This document shows, one piece after another, positions 24,453-33,970 of a stretch of DNA of 64,000 nucleotides. The stretch's first letter is position 1, and every line of letters starts with the position of its first letter. Made by a program: the position numbers and the translations under genes. The DNA comes from an uncultured Lachnospiraceae bacterium (lineage in GTDB: Bacteria > Bacillota > Clostridia > Lachnospirales > Lachnospiraceae): contig CALGVA010000066.1 of the NCBI GenBank assembly GCA_937920345.1, forward strand, positions 78,645-142,644, given 5' to 3'. The notes beneath the pieces were generated by a model, which had not been told where the DNA came from, made no database searches, and worked only from the letters and a program-made list of their open reading frames with translations.

Positions 24453-24770
24453 ACTAATCTCCATTCCGCAGACGCTTTAGCGTCGGAGGAATCGTGAGCC
24501 GAATATCAGATTCGGCTCTGCGATAAGAGCTATTTTGTGACGCCTGCGGCACAAATAGCCGTGTGAAAAATGAGCTATCAAGCTTATTTTTCACACTAAT
24601 CTCCATTCCGGAGCGTTTACGCGACAAGCGGCATGACTTTGCTAACGCAAAGCCGCAAATATCAACTTTGCAAACTTTGTTTACAAAGTTTTGCCATACA
24701 AACAAATTTGTGGCGCTCCGTATATCACTTTGTGAGCCGTGAATACACCGAAACATCTGCTTATATGCCA
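24453..24770. repeat. Hairpin-rich intergenic block with internal duplication
   Basis: The run ACTAATCTCCATTCCG occurs at about 24453 and again at about 24595. Between and after lie at least six inverted repeats, such as GACGC/GCGTC, GAGCCGAAT/ATTCGGCTC, a long GTGTGAAAAATGAGCT hairpin near 24561-24597 and GCGGC..TTTGC/GCAAA..GCCGC near 24630. No believable gene is present. Confidence 0.55.
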
Positions 24771-24891
24771 TTCCCTGATTTCCGCGTAAAGCTCATATCA
24801 GATATCATATCAATTTTATTGCACAAAATCAAATAGGACTTTGAAGACTCTCAACACTATATCCACCCTAAAAAGACTTTTCATATAAGTG

Positions 24892-24948
24892 TTGACATTA
24901 AGAGTACAAAGTGTTATCTTTATTTTAGATTACACATTGTACTCTTAA
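24892..24948 (+). promoter_or_regulatory. Promoter with paired BlaI-type operators
   Basis: TTGACA (24892-24897), a 17-nt spacer and TATCTT (24915-24920) form a strong promoter. A 12-bp perfect inverted repeat (TTAAGAGTACAA, 24898-24909, and complement 24937-24948) spans it, and each arm holds a TACA-N3-TGTA-like dyad (24905-24915, 24931-24941), the type bound by BlaI/MecI/CopY repressors. It lies about 110 nt before the repressor gene. Confidence 0.75.
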
Positions 24949-25054
24949 TTTTTTACTATATTCCGGTGGCTGTAGAGAACATACGGGACTTGTATAAAAC
25001 GCCTGTATTCATTCCGCACAAAGTTCACCGCAATACTACGAATCGGAGGAAATT

Positions 25055-25444
25055 ATGCAGCAAATATCAGACTATGAACTGGAACTCATGAAAGTGATCT
25101 GGGCAAACGGGGGAACTGCGCTCTACGCGGAGATCGTCGCGGCACTGTCCGTTAAAGGAATGGAATGGACGAAGAATACAATTATCACTCTGCTTTCCCG
25201 GCTGATCGATAAGGGACTGCTTAAGACCAACAAAATTGGACACCGCAACAAATACACGGCAATCGTCTCCGAAGATGAATATCAGTCTTCCCAGACGGAA
25301 ACCTTCCTCCATAAAGTCTATGAAGGAAATGCCAAAGGACTTGTCTCCGCACTGATCCAGAAAGATCTGCTGTCCGCCGCGGACTATGAAGATCTAAAGA
25401 AATACTGGGAAGAACTGAATGGCAGTTCCGCGACCGGAAACTGA
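25055..25444 (+). CDS. BlaI/MecI/CopY-family repressor
   Basis: This 129-residue winged-helix repressor begins ISDYELELMKVIWANGG and contains WTKNTIITLLSRLIDKGLL, the recognition helix pattern of the family. A Lys/Gly-rich wing follows, and the C-terminal helices serve for dimerisation. CGGAGG lies 7 nt upstream. With the M56 protein 68 nt downstream it forms a sensor-repressor pair: the metallopeptidase would cleave or trigger cleavage of the repressor. The palindromic promoter upstream is its likely operator. Confidence 0.9.
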   Translation: MQQISDYELELMKVIWANGGTALYAEIVAALSVKGMEWTKNTIITLLSRLIDKGLLKTNKIGHRNKYTAIVSEDEYQSSQTETFLHKVYEGNAKGLVSALIQKDLLSAADYEDLKKYWEELNGSSATGN

Positions 25445-25512
25445 GGCATTACGATAAACCGCCATACCCATATCCCACGGCAACACTACATAAAAATCGA
25501 GGGCTGTTAGAC

Positions 25513-28140
25513 ATGAATGAATTACTGAAAATCATCTTATCCCTGTCACTTTCGGGAAGCATACTGATCCTGGCTTTACTGCTTCTTCGTCCGCTCTGCC
25601 GGAACCGGATGAGCTGGCGCTGGCAGTACTATATCTGGCTCTTAGTCATAGCGCGTCTTCTGCTGCCGTTTACACCGGATACAAGCGTGACGGGGAATCT
25701 CTTCCGGCAGGCGGAAATCCGAATCTCGAAAATCGCAGACACTGCTTCGCCTCTTACCGATAAAGCCGCCGGCATAAGTCCTGAAAATAATATGGATAAC
25801 GCTGCCCGCCAGAATGAAACGGATCATGGCAGCCGCCTCAGTCAGGCGGATTCTGACGACATGTCCGACATGAATCACAGTATACAATCTGGCGATACGG
25901 CCGGCACCAGCCTCATGGCGCCGCCCGATGACACATCCGACAGCAACACGGCGGCCAACACACAGGCCAGCCGTATCCCAAAAGATATCCTCCCAGCGCT
26001 CTGTGCCCTCTGGCTGGTAGCTGCCATGCTTTTGTTTGTGCGCAAAGTCACTATCTACCAGAGCTTTGTAAAGTATGTGAATGCCGGCAGCACGCCTGTC
26101 GATGATATCGCTCTGTTAGAACATTTCGGACAGATCATCGGGGAACAGCATGTACACAGCACGATAGACATTCGTGTCAACAGCCTTGTATCCTCACCGC
26201 TGCTCATCGGATTCCGGCGTGCCCGTATTATCCTGCCGACCACAGATTTATCAGCAGACGATTTCTATTATACCATCCTGCATGAACTGACACATTACAG
26301 AAGACGGGATATGTTCTACAAATGGCTGGTACAGCTTACCGTCTGCCTGCACTGGTTTAATCCTTTCGTCTACCTGATGGACCGTGAAATCAACCGGCTC
26401 TGTGAACTCTCCTGTGATGAGAGAGTTGTTTCGACATTTCCAGATAATCTGCGCAAATCCTACGGTGACACGCTTCTGAATGCCATTGGCACAGGCGGCA
26501 CATACAAGGATGCGGTTGCCTCTGTCACACTGTATGAAAGTAAAGAATTAATAAAAGAAAGGTTGGATGCGATGATGAACTTCAGAAAAATTCCCAAATG
26601 GATAAAGATTACAGCCGTATTTCTCACCGGTATACTGTTTGGCGGAGCGGTCGTACTCGGCGCTTATGCGACACCGGCTGCCGGTTCCGCTGTTGAAGGC
26701 ATCGACGGCACGCGCACCGCCGTCCTGACGGAGATTGATACGGCAGATTATAATTCTCTGCCGGACTATACGATTGAATATGAAGATGACATCTATTATA
26801 TCATGGTAGATGGCGCTGGTGAAAACGACAAACCGCTTTCTCATGTCACAAGCGGCTGCAAAAAACTTGTTCTCGTCCGCAAAGATGAGTATGCCACTAT
26901 GGGTCCCTTCGCAGCCAATGATATTCCTTCGCTCGCCAGACACGTCAAAGAACAGTGTCAGTCCATGCTCGAGAGCGGCAGAATCACACAGGAAAACGCA
27001 GGTCTCTTTCTCAAAGCTGCCGAGGACATTCAAACCACTTACACCGCAGAGGAAAACGACTCTTCCAGCCATACCTACTATTTCACGCAGGCGGGATACT
27101 ATCAGCCTCCCTATATCATATTTCTCGGCTATAACCTGCCCTCCTCGCATTCTTCCGCACAGCGTGCATTCGGCGCACAGGGTAACACCCTGCTTACGCT
27201 TTCGGACGGTAGTACCATGCCGGTATACTTCACCGCAGAATCTGAGAAATACATGACCGATGCAGCCGCTCTCCCCGCAATAACCTCTCTTGTTGAACGT
27301 CTGAGCGCAAAACATAAGAATACGGACCGCCCGATTGAAGCACCGCTCATTTCCAGCATAGAATATGTCGGTGATACCGATCCGGAACTTCTGGCAGAAA
27401 CATATTATAGAGAGGATGACCTGAATAATTTCATCGCCGTTTTCCCGGAGCTAAACAGCCGGACGCAACAGGAATATCTTAACCGCATGTTTGAGGACGA
27501 TGAATGCGGATTCTTTTCATGCTGCCTCAGCCTGCTGTACGAGGACAGCGCTTACAAGGAACTCGTAGAGTCCTATATACGCAAGGCATATGAGCAGGAT
27601 AATACCGACTTTTTCGCTTCGCTCGCATGCATGCTGGACGAAACGTCCAGACGGTACTGGCTGGAAAAATGCAAGAAGGACGGCAACAGCAGCTACTACT
27701 ATATCCTCCGCGCAAATGATGCATCGATACCCAGAATGGAAGAAGACTTCGAAAACGAAAATGCCTATTACCTAGACTTAAACCGGCTCACCAGACAGGA
27801 GATCCCGGCAGCTCTGGTGAAGACACTGGATTCCTGCGATACCGGAAAATGGTATTTGATCAGTGACGACGGGAAACAGTACATCTACTATAACGGTCTG
27901 CCGCATACTTATGCCTACGAGCCTTGGATCACAGGCAGTGACACGGGTGATCTGATCACTGTCGAGATTACCGATATTAATATAGAATCCCCGTTTCTTC
28001 GCAGCGATGAAGCCTTAAGTCATTATGTCCTGCTGTCGTTCTCGTACACGCCGGACAGGCCGGAGGCAGATTTTAGCCTGGCGATTCAATACAATAATGT
28101 GCCTGTCACGTACGAAAGCATCACCACCGCTGCGCCTTGA
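25513..28140 (+). CDS. M56-family (BlaR1-like) membrane metallopeptidase with large unknown sensor domain
   Basis: This 875-residue protein has N-terminal helices (about 5-25 and 35-52), a Ser/Asp-rich loop (about 70-150), a third helix near 160 and a zinc peptidase domain with HELTH at 257-261 and ELSCDE about 40 residues later. The last helix is near 365-385. About 490 residues outside the membrane follow. In BlaR1 this part is a penicillin-binding domain with SxxK and KTG motifs; neither is evident here. The domain is acidic, Tyr-rich and shows no family I recognise. It should sense an extracellular signal and relieve repression by the BlaI-like protein upstream. Confidence 0.85.
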   Translation: MNELLKIILSLSLSGSILILALLLLRPLCRNRMSWRWQYYIWLLVIARLLLPFTPDTSVTGNLFRQAEIRISKIADTASPLTDKAAGISPENNMDNAARQNETDHGSRLSQADSDDMSDMNHSIQSGDTAGTSLMAPPDDTSDSNTAANTQASRIPKDILPALCALWLVAAMLLFVRKVTIYQSFVKYVNAGSTPVDDIALLEHFGQIIGEQHVHSTIDIRVNSLVSSPLLIGFRRARIILPTTDLSADDFYYTILHELTHYRRRDMFYKWLVQLTVCLHWFNPFVYLMDREINRLCELSCDERVVSTFPDNLRKSYGDTLLNAIGTGGTYKDAVASVTLYESKELIKERLDAMMNFRKIPKWIKITAVFLTGILFGGAVVLGAYATPAAGSAVEGIDGTRTAVLTEIDTADYNSLPDYTIEYEDDIYYIMVDGAGENDKPLSHVTSGCKKLVLVRKDEYATMGPFAANDIPSLARHVKEQCQSMLESGRITQENAGLFLKAAEDIQTTYTAEENDSSSHTYYFTQAGYYQPPYIIFLGYNLPSSHSSAQRAFGAQGNTLLTLSDGSTMPVYFTAESEKYMTDAAALPAITSLVERLSAKHKNTDRPIEAPLISSIEYVGDTDPELLAETYYREDDLNNFIAVFPELNSRTQQEYLNRMFEDDECGFFSCCLSLLYEDSAYKELVESYIRKAYEQDNTDFFASLACMLDETSRRYWLEKCKKDGNSSYYYILRANDASIPRMEEDFENENAYYLDLNRLTRQEIPAALVKTLDSCDTGKWYLISDDGKQYIYYNGLPHTYAYEPWITGSDTGDLITVEITDINIESPFLRSDEALSHYVLLSFSYTPDRPEADFSLAIQYNNVPVTYESITTAAP

Positions 28141-28321
28141 CCGGCCACAGGGTCCATCCCCTATCCCCTGTACCCGCACTTCACAGAATCTTATAAACCG
28201 CAGCGCAAGATGCACTTCATCTCAGAGCAGTTTCATGCGATGAAAGAATTGGCATAATCACCACATACATTTTCCATGCATAAAATAGAGTAAAACCACA
28301 TAGGATTATAGGTTACAGATT

Positions 28322-29293
28322 ATGTACTATGCTCTATTTATCTTATTACTACTCGTTCTTTTTGGCATGATCTTCTCCTGTGTCCGCAGGAAAAAGATCA
28401 TATGCCGTATAAAATGCATGGATAAGTGTCAAAAGTGTTCCCTTGTGGAAGAGTTAGCCCAGCCTTTCGGTTACGCTTATCACTGCCGCTGCGGTTTCTT
28501 TTCTTCAACAACGGACGCATGGCAGAAAGCTGCCGGTTACACGTGGCTCTATGACTACATGGCGCCCCGTTTCCAGATGGTATTCGATGCACTTCCCATC
28601 TATTTTGATTATCGCGGAAGAACCTGGCTGATTGAATTATGGAAGGGACAGTACGGCATCAACACCGGTGCGGAACTCGGTATTTACCACGCTGACAGGA
28701 TTCTCTCCGAATCAGAATATAAATCGGCCTTCTTTACTGCCGCCGAAGATGATGAAATGCTTCCCTGCACTTTAGAATTATGCAATCACAACAGGGATGA
28801 AAACTGTCTGCGGCTTTTCGAGCGCCACTGGTGGCTCACAATCTTTTTACCCGGACGCTTCTCGCAGCCGTCAGACTTGTGTCTGGAAGCCTCTGTCAGC
28901 TTCCCGAACTCTGAAATGTGTGACGCATTCTACGAAGGACTGTGCCGCGCGGGTTATGACAGGAAACAGATTTCCGTCCACGGACTCTGTGTCTCCTTTA
29001 TCTTCCATGTATCAGATTCTGAGGACTTCGGTCTGCTGACACGCTTTCATCGCAGACTTTCCCAACGTTTAAACCGCATGTACTGCAAACTTTTCGTATA
29101 CGTCACCAGACCTTTCGTCTGCGCGGAAGACCGCATTCTTTTCCTGTACTACTTTCTTCCATCTGCATTCAGAAGACTGTTCCGTATGCGCAGATGCCAC
29201 AGACACTGTCATAAGAAACACGGCTGTCGGCCGCCAAAATGTTATCGCAGCTGCCGGCCGCCCAGACATCATCACCCCTCGCACGGCTGTTAA
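28322..29293 (+). CDS. DUF4474 protein with N-terminal helix and Cys/His-rich tail
   Basis: This 323-residue protein has one N-terminal helix (LFILLLLVLFGMIFSC), a short CxxC pair (CMDKCQKC), then a domain matching my memory of DUF4474 (GYTWLYDYMAPRF, LIELWKGQYGINTGAELGIY, RHWWLTIF). The last 40 residues are unusually rich in Cys, His, Arg and Pro (RCHRHCHKKHGCRPPKC...). The tail could bind metal. Function of the domain is unknown. It is followed within 66 nt by a metallophosphoesterase on the same strand. Confidence 0.65.
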   Translation: MYYALFILLLLVLFGMIFSCVRRKKIICRIKCMDKCQKCSLVEELAQPFGYAYHCRCGFFSSTTDAWQKAAGYTWLYDYMAPRFQMVFDALPIYFDYRGRTWLIELWKGQYGINTGAELGIYHADRILSESEYKSAFFTAAEDDEMLPCTLELCNHNRDENCLRLFERHWWLTIFLPGRFSQPSDLCLEASVSFPNSEMCDAFYEGLCRAGYDRKQISVHGLCVSFIFHVSDSEDFGLLTRFHRRLSQRLNRMYCKLFVYVTRPFVCAEDRILFLYYFLPSAFRRLFRMRRCHRHCHKKHGCRPPKCYRSCRPPRHHHPSHGC

Positions 29294-29359
29294 AACCGTA
29301 TGCGGCTGCCGGCCGCATACGGCATGGCGCCGCCAGAATATTCAACAGGAGACCTGCTT

Positions 29360-30199
29360 ATGAGCGCATCTGACCGTCTGAACCGCGCCTTCTCACAGGC
29401 GCCCGTACTACCGTTAAACCTGCGTTCCAAATATGTTCTTGTCAGCGACTGTCACAGGGGCGTCGGCACTTCCTCGGACAATTTCCTGAAGAACCAGCAC
29501 CTGTACTTTGCCGCTATGGACCACTATTACCGGAACGGCTTCACCTATATCGAATTAGGTGACGGGGAAGAATTATGGGAAAACAGAAAAATGAGAAACA
29601 TTACGGAAATCCACAGCGACGTGTACGACATGTTCGCCCGGTTTGAGCAAAAAGACCGTTTATACCTGATCTACGGCAATCACGACATTGTTAAAAAGAA
29701 GTGTCCTGTCTACCTCGAAGGCATTATTCTCCGGCCGGAATCGGCTCCGGAGAAATCACTGTATCTGACCCACGGACATCAGGCAAGTCTGCTCAATTCC
29801 ACGTTCTGGCGGCTGGCACGATTTCTGGTGAGATATTTCTGGAGTCCGTTAGAAAACCTCGGCATTCTGGACCCGACCAGCGCGGCGAAAAATTATGAAG
29901 TAAAAGAAAAATGCGAAGAGACACTGCGCCGCTGGGCCGAAGAAAACGGGCATATATTGATCACGGGGCATACACACCGCCCCGTGCTGCCCGCAGAACC
30001 TGCCTGCTACTATAATACCGGCAGTTGTGTACATCCACGCTGTATCACCTGTATCGAAATCTCCCGCGGTGAACTGACGCTGGTCAAATGGAGTATGCAG
30101 GCACGCATGGACAGTCTGCTGTACGTCGCAAGGGAAGTCATATCGGGACCGGTAAGGCTGCTTGGCGGTCAGAGACAGACGCCCAGTACACATTACTAA
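29360..30199 (+). CDS. Calcineurin-like metallophosphoesterase
   Basis: This 279-residue phosphoesterase has all core motifs in order: VSDCHRG (D-x-H), LGDGEELWE (GD), YGNHDIV (GNHD), LTHGHQA and ITGHTHRP (GHxH). The Met at 29360 is used because AGGAG lies 8 nt upstream; the longer frame from 29300 has no ribosome site. The substrate may be a nucleotide, phospholipid head group or protein. There is no signal peptide. Confidence 0.88.
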   Translation: MSASDRLNRAFSQAPVLPLNLRSKYVLVSDCHRGVGTSSDNFLKNQHLYFAAMDHYYRNGFTYIELGDGEELWENRKMRNITEIHSDVYDMFARFEQKDRLYLIYGNHDIVKKKCPVYLEGIILRPESAPEKSLYLTHGHQASLLNSTFWRLARFLVRYFWSPLENLGILDPTSAAKNYEVKEKCEETLRRWAEENGHILITGHTHRPVLPAEPACYYNTGSCVHPRCITCIEISRGELTLVKWSMQARMDSLLYVAREVISGPVRLLGGQRQTPSTHY

Positions 30200-30243
30200 G
30201 CACTGCATATATTATACTAACACCGACATTATGAGGAACCGCC

Positions 30244-30888
30244 ATGCCATCTCCTATGATCGCGATCGTCGGCCGGGCCGGCGACGTCCATAACTACGAA
30301 AACGCCCTTCGCATTCTGGAAATTCCTTATATTACAACACTGACAGTCGAGGAAGCGGCACTTGCCGACCGGCTGCTCTTGCCCGGCGGGGGCGATATCA
30401 CGCCCGCATTTTTCGGACAGCACAACTGTGGCTCACATGACATCGACACAGAACTGGACATCATACAGCTGCAGGCACTCGCCCTTTTTATGGAACAAAA
30501 AAAGCCCGTACTGGGCATATGTAAAGGGCTTCAACTGATCAACGTACATCTGGGCGGAACGATCACACAGCACATCGAATCCGCTGATCTTCATAAATGG
30601 ACCGGCAGGGACCAACAGCACTACGTCTATCACAGCGGACTCGACCGCACCGATTTCTTCTATCAGCTGTACGGTACAAGCGCGCAGGTCAACTCCGCCC
30701 ACCATCAGGCTGTGGACCGTCTGGGAAACGGCCTGGCCGCGGTATGCCGCTCCGGGGACAATATCGTTGAGGGAATCAGGCACATGAATCTGCCCGTCAT
30801 CGCCGTCCAGTGGCATCCGGAACGTATGATGGACAGCGGCGGCGAACAATTATTCCGGTATTTCCTGGCTGCATACTCTACTTCGTAA
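30244..30888 (+). CDS. Class I glutamine amidotransferase-like hydrolase (PuuD family)
   Basis: This 214-residue protein has the nucleophile elbow GICKGLQLINVHLGG (Cys near residue 98) and the catalytic His-Glu in VQWHPERM. NSAHHQAV resembles gamma-glutamyl-GABA hydrolases (PuuD/peptidase C26). It hydrolyses gamma-glutamyl amides. ATG follows GAGGAACC. Its end overlaps the convergent DUF2974 gene by 11 nt. A polyamine role is not supported by neighbours, so the true substrate is open. Confidence 0.85.
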   Translation: MPSPMIAIVGRAGDVHNYENALRILEIPYITTLTVEEAALADRLLLPGGGDITPAFFGQHNCGSHDIDTELDIIQLQALALFMEQKKPVLGICKGLQLINVHLGGTITQHIESADLHKWTGRDQQHYVYHSGLDRTDFFYQLYGTSAQVNSAHHQAVDRLGNGLAAVCRSGDNIVEGIRHMNLPVIAVQWHPERMMDSGGEQLFRYFLAAYSTS

Positions 30889-32041
30889 ACATCTGCTCCA
30901 GTTGAAGCATTCCCTCGTCGAACCGCTCTCTCTGCATCTCGCTTCTGTTCTTGAACCGCTCTTTGGCATTGAGCGAAACGATATTAAAGAGAGACTTCAT
31001 GATCCGGATCATCATCCTGCCGGTCTCCGGATCGATATCCTTAAGCGCCGCCCGGATCTTGTGTATACTCTGAAACCAGTTGGCGGTAAAATCGATCAGA
31101 TTATCTGTCTCGGAAGCGAGTATGATCTTATAAAAAGTATCCACAAAAGTGTGCATCTGTTCCTGATCTAAAGAAAGTATCCACTGGTTCAGCGCTTCAT
31201 CCAGGAATCTGCGTCCTTCATAGAGATCCTCCACGATCTTAAAATGATCATCCTTCACCAGCCATGTATAAGGATTATGCTGTGCCAGGCCAATGGTCTT
31301 GCTCTCCACCACCCGATAGTCACCGTCAGAATACAGAAGCATTCCTACCAGCGAGGAATGCGGTATCGTCTTATGGATTCTGTCTTCAATCTCACCGTAT
31401 GCGCTCTGCGCTTTCACCTCCGGGCGAAAACCCGGTCCGTCATGATCAAAAATCGCCAGAATGCGCCGGCGCACTTTATCCTGGCAGTTCATGCAGGCAT
31501 AAGTCGCCAGATTGCCGCCTTTAGAATGACCGCCCACATAGAAATCACCCTTGATGTTCTGTGCCGCGCGTTCCAGATATTCCACACTCATATGCTGCCC
31601 GCGCACCGGCTCCGAGAAGGCAAGATTCATATCTTCCTTCCACCCTACGATCGTCTCATCCGTTCCACGGTACGCCACATAACTTATGCCGTTGGGCAGG
31701 AGAAATGTCACCGCCGAAAACTGTGTCTCCGACTCCAGGTCAATATAGTTTACATAACTCCCTATTTTTATGCCCCCGAATCGCTTTCCATGATACAGGG
31801 CATGAAAAAGCGCCGTATTGTCCTTGCGATAACGCTCGTCGCCGTACAGACTGTCATACTTCTCATGCCCGGCAATCTCATCCATACTCACCATGCTGCC
31901 CTCATCATTCATACCGGGCGCAACCTCGTCAAACTTCAGATAGGCAAACTGGCTGAGTGCCAGACTGTCCACCTCACTGAGCGGTTTCTCCTGTAAAGTA
32001 TAATCACCGTATTCTTTCAGATAATCCAATATCGTTCCCAT
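30878..32041 (-). CDS. DUF2974 (Mbeg1-like) alpha/beta-hydrolase
   Basis: This protein of about 387 residues has a lipase-like fold with the nucleophile elbow GGHSKGGN (Ser) and a preceding VAYRGTDET strand. DHDGPGF is likely to carry the acid, with a His late in the domain. This matches the DUF2974 group of bacterial hydrolases. No signal peptide is visible. The start at 32041 gives MGTILDYLKEYGDYTL, a usual beginning for the family. Substrate unknown (lipid or ester). Confidence 0.8.
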   Translation of the reverse strand: MGTILDYLKEYGDYTLQEKPLSEVDSLALSQFAYLKFDEVAPGMNDEGSMVSMDEIAGHEKYDSLYGDERYRKDNTALFHALYHGKRFGGIKIGSYVNYIDLESETQFSAVTFLLPNGISYVAYRGTDETIVGWKEDMNLAFSEPVRGQHMSVEYLERAAQNIKGDFYVGGHSKGGNLATYACMNCQDKVRRRILAIFDHDGPGFRPEVKAQSAYGEIEDRIHKTIPHSSLVGMLLYSDGDYRVVESKTIGLAQHNPYTWLVKDDHFKIVEDLYEGRRFLDEALNQWILSLDQEQMHTFVDTFYKIILASETDNLIDFTANWFQSIHKIRAALKDIDPETGRMMIRIMKSLFNIVSLNAKERFKNRSEMQRERFDEGMLQLEQMFTK

Positions 32042-32171
32042 ACGCTGTCTCACCCCTGTTTCTGTTCTGCACCCGTTCTCTTTACTGCCGGGCATCCTCT
32101 CACCGATACGCCCTTTCCTCAGTCATCCATAAGCATACTGAAGGATTGCGCTCTGCCGCGTACCATATTCC

Positions 32172-33197
32172 CTACAGCTTCGCTTCCAGATGTTCAATGT
32201 TCTTGATCAGCACCGAGATCGTTCCGTCCGGGTTCGTAATAAATTCCACGCTCCTCGGATTCTTATACTGTTCCATTGGAATCTTGATCTCGATGCCCGT
32301 ATCCGTATATAAATGCTGACTCTGGTACTTGCGTACCGTATTTTCGCTCTGCGGCTGAATCTCTTCTTTTACCATATCGTACTTTTCCATTTTATCCTGA
32401 AAAGCAACTTTTAATTCCGGCTGTTCTTCAAATATCCTCTCCGCCAGTTCCTCCACGACGAAGCCGCCCTTCTCCTCAATTTCCTCCTGAATGATACTCT
32501 TGGCACGCATCTGCTTCTCAAACCGCTCCGTCTCGTCGAAGCCTTCCTTCTGCACACTCTCCACGGCACGGCTCACGATGGACAGCTTGGATTTATGCGA
32601 CAGATGTGCACTGCATTTCAAGAATAAAAAAGAAAAGTAATTGGTCTTCTCACCGTTCACCTCATATTTCTTCTCAATCACCCACACTGCCAGATCCTGC
32701 AGGCGGATGATAGCCGCCTCCGTCAGACGCTGGCTCTCCGAAGGAAGGATCGACTTATGGCGGATGATCTCGTTGCTGTTGCCCTCCCCGTCCTCTAACG
32801 CCATCGTCCGGTGCGTATAGAGAGACTTGTAATTCATCTTGAGAAGCGCCAGATACTCGTCCTCGCCCTCCTTAAAGCGCACCACCATCAAGTCTGCTGC
32901 CGGAATGTCAATGTTGCTGTTCATGATCTCATACAGCATAGAAGCAATATCCTTGCTGACCGCCACGAAATCATCATCTGCATAAGCATTTAACAAATGA
33001 TAGACTTCCGATTCCTCTTTATAGAAACGGCATTCTTTCGCATCGTCTCCGGAACTGATCTTCGCAATATGTTCCTTCAGAAACTCCGCCACCTCCGAGC
33101 CGTACTCCAGTTCCGTATCCGACAGAACCGGCATACCGATCGTCGAATCGAGAATATGTATAATCACGTTTTTAATTCTGATATCTTCTTTGTTCAT
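32172..33197 (-). CDS. Nucleoid-associated protein, YejK/NdpA family
   Basis: This protein of about 341 residues begins IRIKNVIIHILDSTIGMPVLSD and ends VEFITNPDGTISVLIKNIEHL, matching the pattern I know for NdpA/YejK proteins, including a region NYFSFLFLKCSAHLSHKSKL. Such proteins bind the nucleoid. GGAGA lies 11 nt before the chosen start. Function in this organism unknown. Confidence 0.75.
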   Translation of the reverse strand: MNKEDIRIKNVIIHILDSTIGMPVLSDTELEYGSEVAEFLKEHIAKISSGDDAKECRFYKEESEVYHLLNAYADDDFVAVSKDIASMLYEIMNSNIDIPAADLMVVRFKEGEDEYLALLKMNYKSLYTHRTMALEDGEGNSNEIIRHKSILPSESQRLTEAAIIRLQDLAVWVIEKKYEVNGEKTNYFSFLFLKCSAHLSHKSKLSIVSRAVESVQKEGFDETERFEKQMRAKSIIQEEIEEKGGFVVEELAERIFEEQPELKVAFQDKMEKYDMVKEEIQPQSENTVRKYQSQHLYTDTGIEIKIPMEQYKNPRSVEFITNPDGTISVLIKNIEHLEAKL

Positions 33198-33356
33198 CCT
33201 ATGTACTTCTCCCATTCTTATTTATATTGAATGCGCCGGCATACATATCCATGTATTTCATGTATTTCATGTATTCCATGTGCGCCTTATGTCCCTGTAT
33301 TGTCCTGCCCGCGTTTCCACGGGTCTATGCCTTCCGCTTCCCAGTCATATTCCGCC

Positions 33357-33731
33357 TTACACATATTTCTCCGGATAATCCGTTCCCGTCTCTGTCTGCA
33401 ACAGGTTAACATAATATTCCGGACTCTGTTCCATTTTAAGCATGGTGTCAAACGCCATCAACAGCATCTTATCCCCGTTATGCTTCATGTCATCCTTACC
33501 GCGGTCCATCTGCGCCTTGAAATGGTCCATCTGCCAGACCATCAGATCCACTACGCTGTATCCCGCCACCTTATACTCGCAGAGGAAATTCTGATGTTCC
33601 AGATAATAAGTAAATTCCCGCATAACACCTTCCGACTGTTCCAGCATCTGCCAGAACTCCCGCAGAAATTCCACCCCTTCCCCCGCGTAATAACACAGCG
33701 CGCGCGCCCACTGATATGCTCTCTCTTCCAT
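33357..33731 (-). CDS. Conserved hypothetical protein (124 aa)
   Basis: This soluble helical protein is rich in Tyr, Met and Glu. It begins MEERAYQWARALCYYAGEGVEFL, with GGAGGG just before the ATG. No motif or family is recognised. It lies downstream of nothing obvious and upstream of the YejK-like gene only in the antiparallel sense; a short Cys- and Met-containing spacer of 160 nt separates them. Confidence 0.6.
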   Translation of the reverse strand: MEERAYQWARALCYYAGEGVEFLREFWQMLEQSEGVMREFTYYLEHQNFLCEYKVAGYSVVDLMVWQMDHFKAQMDRGKDDMKHNGDKMLLMAFDTMLKMEQSPEYYVNLLQTETGTDYPEKYV

Positions 33732-33796
33732 ATTCCCTCCATAATTTCAAAGACATGCAGACTTGTCCGGGAGAATGCCCGTTTTTTGCATTCTCT

Positions 33797-33834
33797 GATA
33801 TAAAGAGATTTACTCAGTAGAAAATCTCTTTATA
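33797..33834. terminator. Strong hairpin between divergent genes
   Basis: An inverted repeat ATAAAGAGATTT/AAATCTCTTTAT encloses a 9-nt loop. It is next to a GAGAATGC pair at about 33772-33796. It may be a terminator or operator. Confidence 0.4.
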
Positions 33835-33970
33835 CACATATACACATCTTACCACATTTCAGTTCTTTTTGCGTCCCCGTAATTATATAATGAAAATATA
33901 ATTGTAACGGTCCAACCATACAGCATGGCATATGGCTGACCGTTACTGCAATCGGAAAGAGATACTCTCT

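Noticed and set aside
24454..24771. Minus-strand 105-codon frame upstream of the TlpA-like gene
   Set aside because: It is made of the hairpin/repeat units themselves, has no ribosome site and no protein-like pattern.
25513..28140. Calling the M56 protein a beta-lactam receptor (BlaR1/MecR1)
   Set aside because: The C-terminal part shows no SxxK...KTG penicillin-binding pattern and no beta-lactamase or PBP2a gene is adjacent.
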